A stretch of DNA of 22,069 bases, taken from Gnetum montanum. Taxonomy: Eukaryota; Streptophyta; Gnetopsida; Gnetales; Gnetaceae. Under the pieces are notes generated by a model. The model was not told the DNA's origin and did not search any database. It saw only the letters and a program-made list of their open reading frames with translations. A program made the position numbers and the translations under genes. Shown in pieces: positions 20,131-22,069 of the stretch (the first letter of the stretch is position 1; each line of letters opens with the position of its first letter). The stretch lies in contig MNCI01023843.1 in assembly GCA_015680685.1 (NCBI GenBank), positions 1-22,069 on the forward strand, read 5' to 3'.

Positions 20131-20372
20131 TTTCAAAATAATGATCATTAAAGATGAAAATCGGGACAAAGATGAACTAAGATAATAATCGGGGCTGTTA
20201 TCTTGTAGGATTCCAAAGGAATCGTCGGAGCGACCGATCTACACCACACAATTTCGTAAACAACCTTGAAGGTATTACATTTACGTTGATTGACAATGGG
20301 TATAGACAGCTTACAAGACTACCCATAAAATGCGGATTGGCTATGAAGGCCCTCCTTCTAGTGCCAGAAAAC
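20131..20372 (-). other. Leader of the inner element between LTR and gag
   Basis: About 240 bases holding the primer-binding site at its start. No other element was recognised. The gag frame is open upstream as far as about 20169 without an ATG, so the first ATG in frame (20130-20128) is taken as the start. Confidence 0.5.
20349..20366 (-). other. Primer-binding site of the inner element
   Basis: Minus strand TGGCACTAGAAGGAGGGC starts six bases after the LTR end (GTTTTC spacer). It matches the outer element's site at 17 of 18 positions. The one difference (GCAC against GCGC) looks like decay of a CpG. The tRNA species is not assigned. Confidence 0.72.
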
Positions 20373-21837
20373 TGTAACAATGGAAATATTCGATCACTGG
20401 AAATACCGAACGAATATCTGTGTACATAGATCTAACCTCGGATCCGTGCGAGGGCTGTGTTGGAGAAAGATGAATTCAAGGTGCCCTGAACGATCTTGTT
20501 GATCAGACAGGGACTTATTTAATCAGTAAAAGGTTTGTAATAATTTCGATGGCAAAATGCAGATTCTCTATAAAGCGATGCAATGTTGTTACACTGAAAG
20601 CAATTGAAGATAATGCAAACGATTTAGATAAGATTGCCAAACGATTTAGATAAGATTGCCAAATCCGTTTAACTAGGGTGTAAGAGATTAGATTTAATAG
20701 ATAATATGACCACAAGATTTGGGATTTAATTTATGAAAAACAATATGTTTGATACAATGACTTCAGGTGAGCTTCGGTTTGGACAAAGCATATGCCAGTA
20801 ATAAGAGAGTTACATAAAGATGAAACAAGCAAGGATCAATCTACCTTGATCAACCCAATCTGGATGCAAGGAAGTTAGAACCGTGGGAGAATATCTGGTA
20901 GCCGATTGTTTCTGATCAAGAATTCTTGTCAATCACCTCCGGCATTCTCACGATCGCTGATTCTCTTTTGCTCTTTTTGCCAACCTTGGAGAAAAAATTT
21001 GCCCTCCCTTTGATCTTCATCAACTGGAGCATTTATAAGGTTAGGGTCAAGAGAAAACTGTGGTTTAAATGATGCATGTCCTGCACTCATAAAATGTCAT
21101 TGACTCAATGTGTTGTCGTTGAAGCTTATGACGCTATGCTGCGTAGCGCGTTGTAAACTACCCTCGTGTGGGCTTTGATAATAGACTGTCCTTTGATTAT
21201 GCTATAATATGCTAGAGAGTGTATTGGGGTGTATGAACTACTGATGTGCTTGTCGTTACTTGAATTATGTTGCATTACACTAAATTACTCATCGTAGCAT
21301 AATTCAGCTTAAAATAATGAAACTGCAAAATTTAAAGTGTCGTTGCCGCACTTCCTCTGTTTCTATCTTTTTCGGGGTTTTTACTACGCTGCACTACATA
21401 AAGTAGTGTAATGGGCTCCTTAACCAGGAAAGAAAACCCGCTGAAACGCACGTTATACTGCAAACTGTTGCTTAGGATTTGAGATTTCTTACTGGGCTGT
21501 CGAAGTCTTGCATGTTTGCCATCCTTGATGCTGTGATGGATTGTCTTTAATATTACGCTGCACAATGTGATATTACACTATGTAGCGTAATACTACGTAA
21601 TTTGCCAAAAGTTAAGATTTTCGAAATAGATAACTTGCGAAGTTGGAAGCATTCGTCGTCGTGCATCTGCCACTTTGCTTCATCCTCTGGAATTCACTTA
21701 TGCTGTGCTGCGCAGTGTGGTGGGACAGACCTTCGACTGAAAAGGAACTTGATGCACTGCGCCCTATTGCAACCCTTTGTCTGAATCATCGTCCTTTAGC
21801 TAAACTACCAAGGCTTTGAAATTTCCACAATGTTTCA
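20373..21837 (-). repeat. 5' LTR of the inner element (right-hand copy)
   Basis: Read on the minus strand it starts TGAAAC at 21837 and ends GTTACA at 20373. It aligns with 4246-5711 along its whole length. The U3 part (21837 to about 21040) is full of short words built on TTACGC and GCGTAA. A TATA-like TTATAAAT lies at 21038-21031 and a 22-base tandem duplication at 20620-20663. Many differences from the left copy are CpG versus TpG or CpA. Confidence 0.95.
21031..21038 (-). promoter_or_regulatory. TATA box of the inner 5' LTR
   Basis: Minus-strand TTATAAAT in the context ACCTTATAAATGCTCC, conserved in both LTRs. It is about 800 bases into the LTR, so U3 is roughly 800 bases, and transcription of the gag-pol RNA would start near 21005. 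Conservation between copies supports it; no experimental start is visible. Confidence 0.6.
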
Positions 21838-21842
21838 ATTAT
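21838..21842. repeat. Target site duplication, right copy (ATTAT)
   Basis: Exact copy of 4241-4245 directly after the right LTR. Removing the inner element and one copy restores one open gag frame across the junction, which independently confirms both boundaries. Confidence 0.93.
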
Positions 21843-22069
21843 AAACCCAAATGGGACATCAAATTCTGTTGAACCACCAACCCAAACTCAAAATCAGATG
21901 ACCCAAATACTTACTTCACTACAAAAACTATCCAATGAAGTGGTTGAGCTAAAGAGAAACAATAACAAAAGCCCTATACAACCAGAAAAACCAAGTACAT
22001 CAATCAACGATAATTATTGTCATCTTCATAATACGAGGCAACATTCTGAAAAGACTTGTCCTCAATTCA
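21843..22069 (+). pseudogene. gag: gag of the outer element, 3' part (partial, runs off the window)
   Basis: Continues the outer gag after the inner element, in the same frame as 3299-4245. It reads a Thr/Gln-rich linker, a short helical stretch (MTQILTSLQKLSNEVVELKR) and then a zinc-finger-like NYCHLHNTRQHSEKTCPQF at the window end. The Cys-x2-His...His-x4-Cys spacing is like that of other plant gypsy gag proteins. No stop is present in this part. Confidence 0.8.

Larger units (their letters stand above)
4246..21837 (-). mobile_element. Complete inner LTR retrotransposon, Ty3/gypsy, Tat/Ogre-like, 17.6 kb, degenerate
   Basis: Two LTRs of 1466 and 1465 bases, TG...CA ends, a perfect ATTAT duplication, a primer-binding site and a polypurine tract define a full-length insertion on the minus strand. 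Domain order is gag, protease, intron, RT, RNase H, a second archaeal-type RNase H, then integrase. The second RNase H placed before integrase marks the plant Tat lineage, and an intron between protease and RT is known from Ogre elements of that lineage. Counted by eye over about 370 bases at each end, the LTRs differ at roughly 9-10% of positions, mostly transitions, so the insertion is old. Unusual content is a spliced antisense gene inside the intron and three clusters of dyad repeats. The copy cannot code because of about 25 nonsense codons in gag-pol. Confidence 0.93.
1554..22069 (+). mobile_element. Outer Ty3/gypsy-like LTR retrotransposon, 5' part, split by the inner element
   Basis: The visible parts are a probable 5' LTR, a primer-binding site, a leader and gag on the + strand. 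The inner element 4246-21837 sits inside gag. The pol genes and 3' LTR lie beyond the window. The gag reading frame is continuous when the inner element and one copy of its ATTAT duplication are removed, showing that the outer element was there first. Its primer-binding site is almost the same as the inner element's, so both probably used the same tRNA primer. Superfamily assignment rests on gag and primer site only, because no RT of this element is visible. Confidence 0.75.

Noticed and set aside
1-22069. CRISPR array, bacterial operon, riboswitch or tRNA
   Set aside because: No regular spacer-repeat array, no Shine-Dalgarno-led genes, no cloverleaf. The sequence is eukaryotic retrotransposon DNA.

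Overview
The window is plant nuclear DNA consisting almost entirely of nested LTR retrotransposons. Evidence for a plant is the dual RNase H architecture of the polyprotein (known from the plant Tat/Ogre branch of Ty3/gypsy), GT-AG introns of 79-114 bases, AT-rich spacers and TTTAGGG-like words in an LTR. The species cannot be told from the sequence. No tRNA, rRNA, CRISPR or bacterial-style operon was seen.

Layout. 1-1553 is flanking DNA with no convincing gene, only one weak exon-like stretch. 1554-4245 is the 5' part of an outer retrotransposon on the + strand: a probable LTR (1554-2912), a primer-binding site (2919-2936), a leader and the first part of gag (3299-4245). At 4245 that gag is split by a complete 17.6 kb inner element (4246-21837, minus strand). 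The inner element has TG...CA LTRs of 1466 and 1465 bases and a perfect 5-base target duplication ATTAT (4241-4245 and 21838-21842). The outer gag resumes in the correct frame at 21843 and runs off the window end.

The inner element, read on the minus strand, contains: 5' LTR (21837-20373), primer-binding site, a gag-protease frame (20130-16417), a 5.66 kb interval that looks like an intron (16416-10757), an RT / RNase H / second RNase H / integrase frame (10756-7277), a repeat-bearing 3' region, a polypurine tract and the 3' LTR. Both coding blocks stay in one frame from end to end. They are broken only by nonsense codons, nearly all explicable as single C-to-T or G-to-A changes in Gln, Arg or Trp codons.

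The most unusual content lies inside that intron. On the opposite (+) strand, 11349-15540 reads as a spliced gene of about eight exons and roughly 1,080 codons, with its own TATA-like box. Most of its junctions preserve reading frame, and its C-terminal half looks like coiled coil. It matches no family I can name. On both sides of it, and again after integrase, lie clusters of a roughly 30-base repeat whose core is a short inverted repeat (GGYC, six bases, GRCC). Several copies keep the symmetry through paired changes. The copy is dead, but it suggests a retroelement lineage carrying an antisense, intron-nested, spliced cargo gene.
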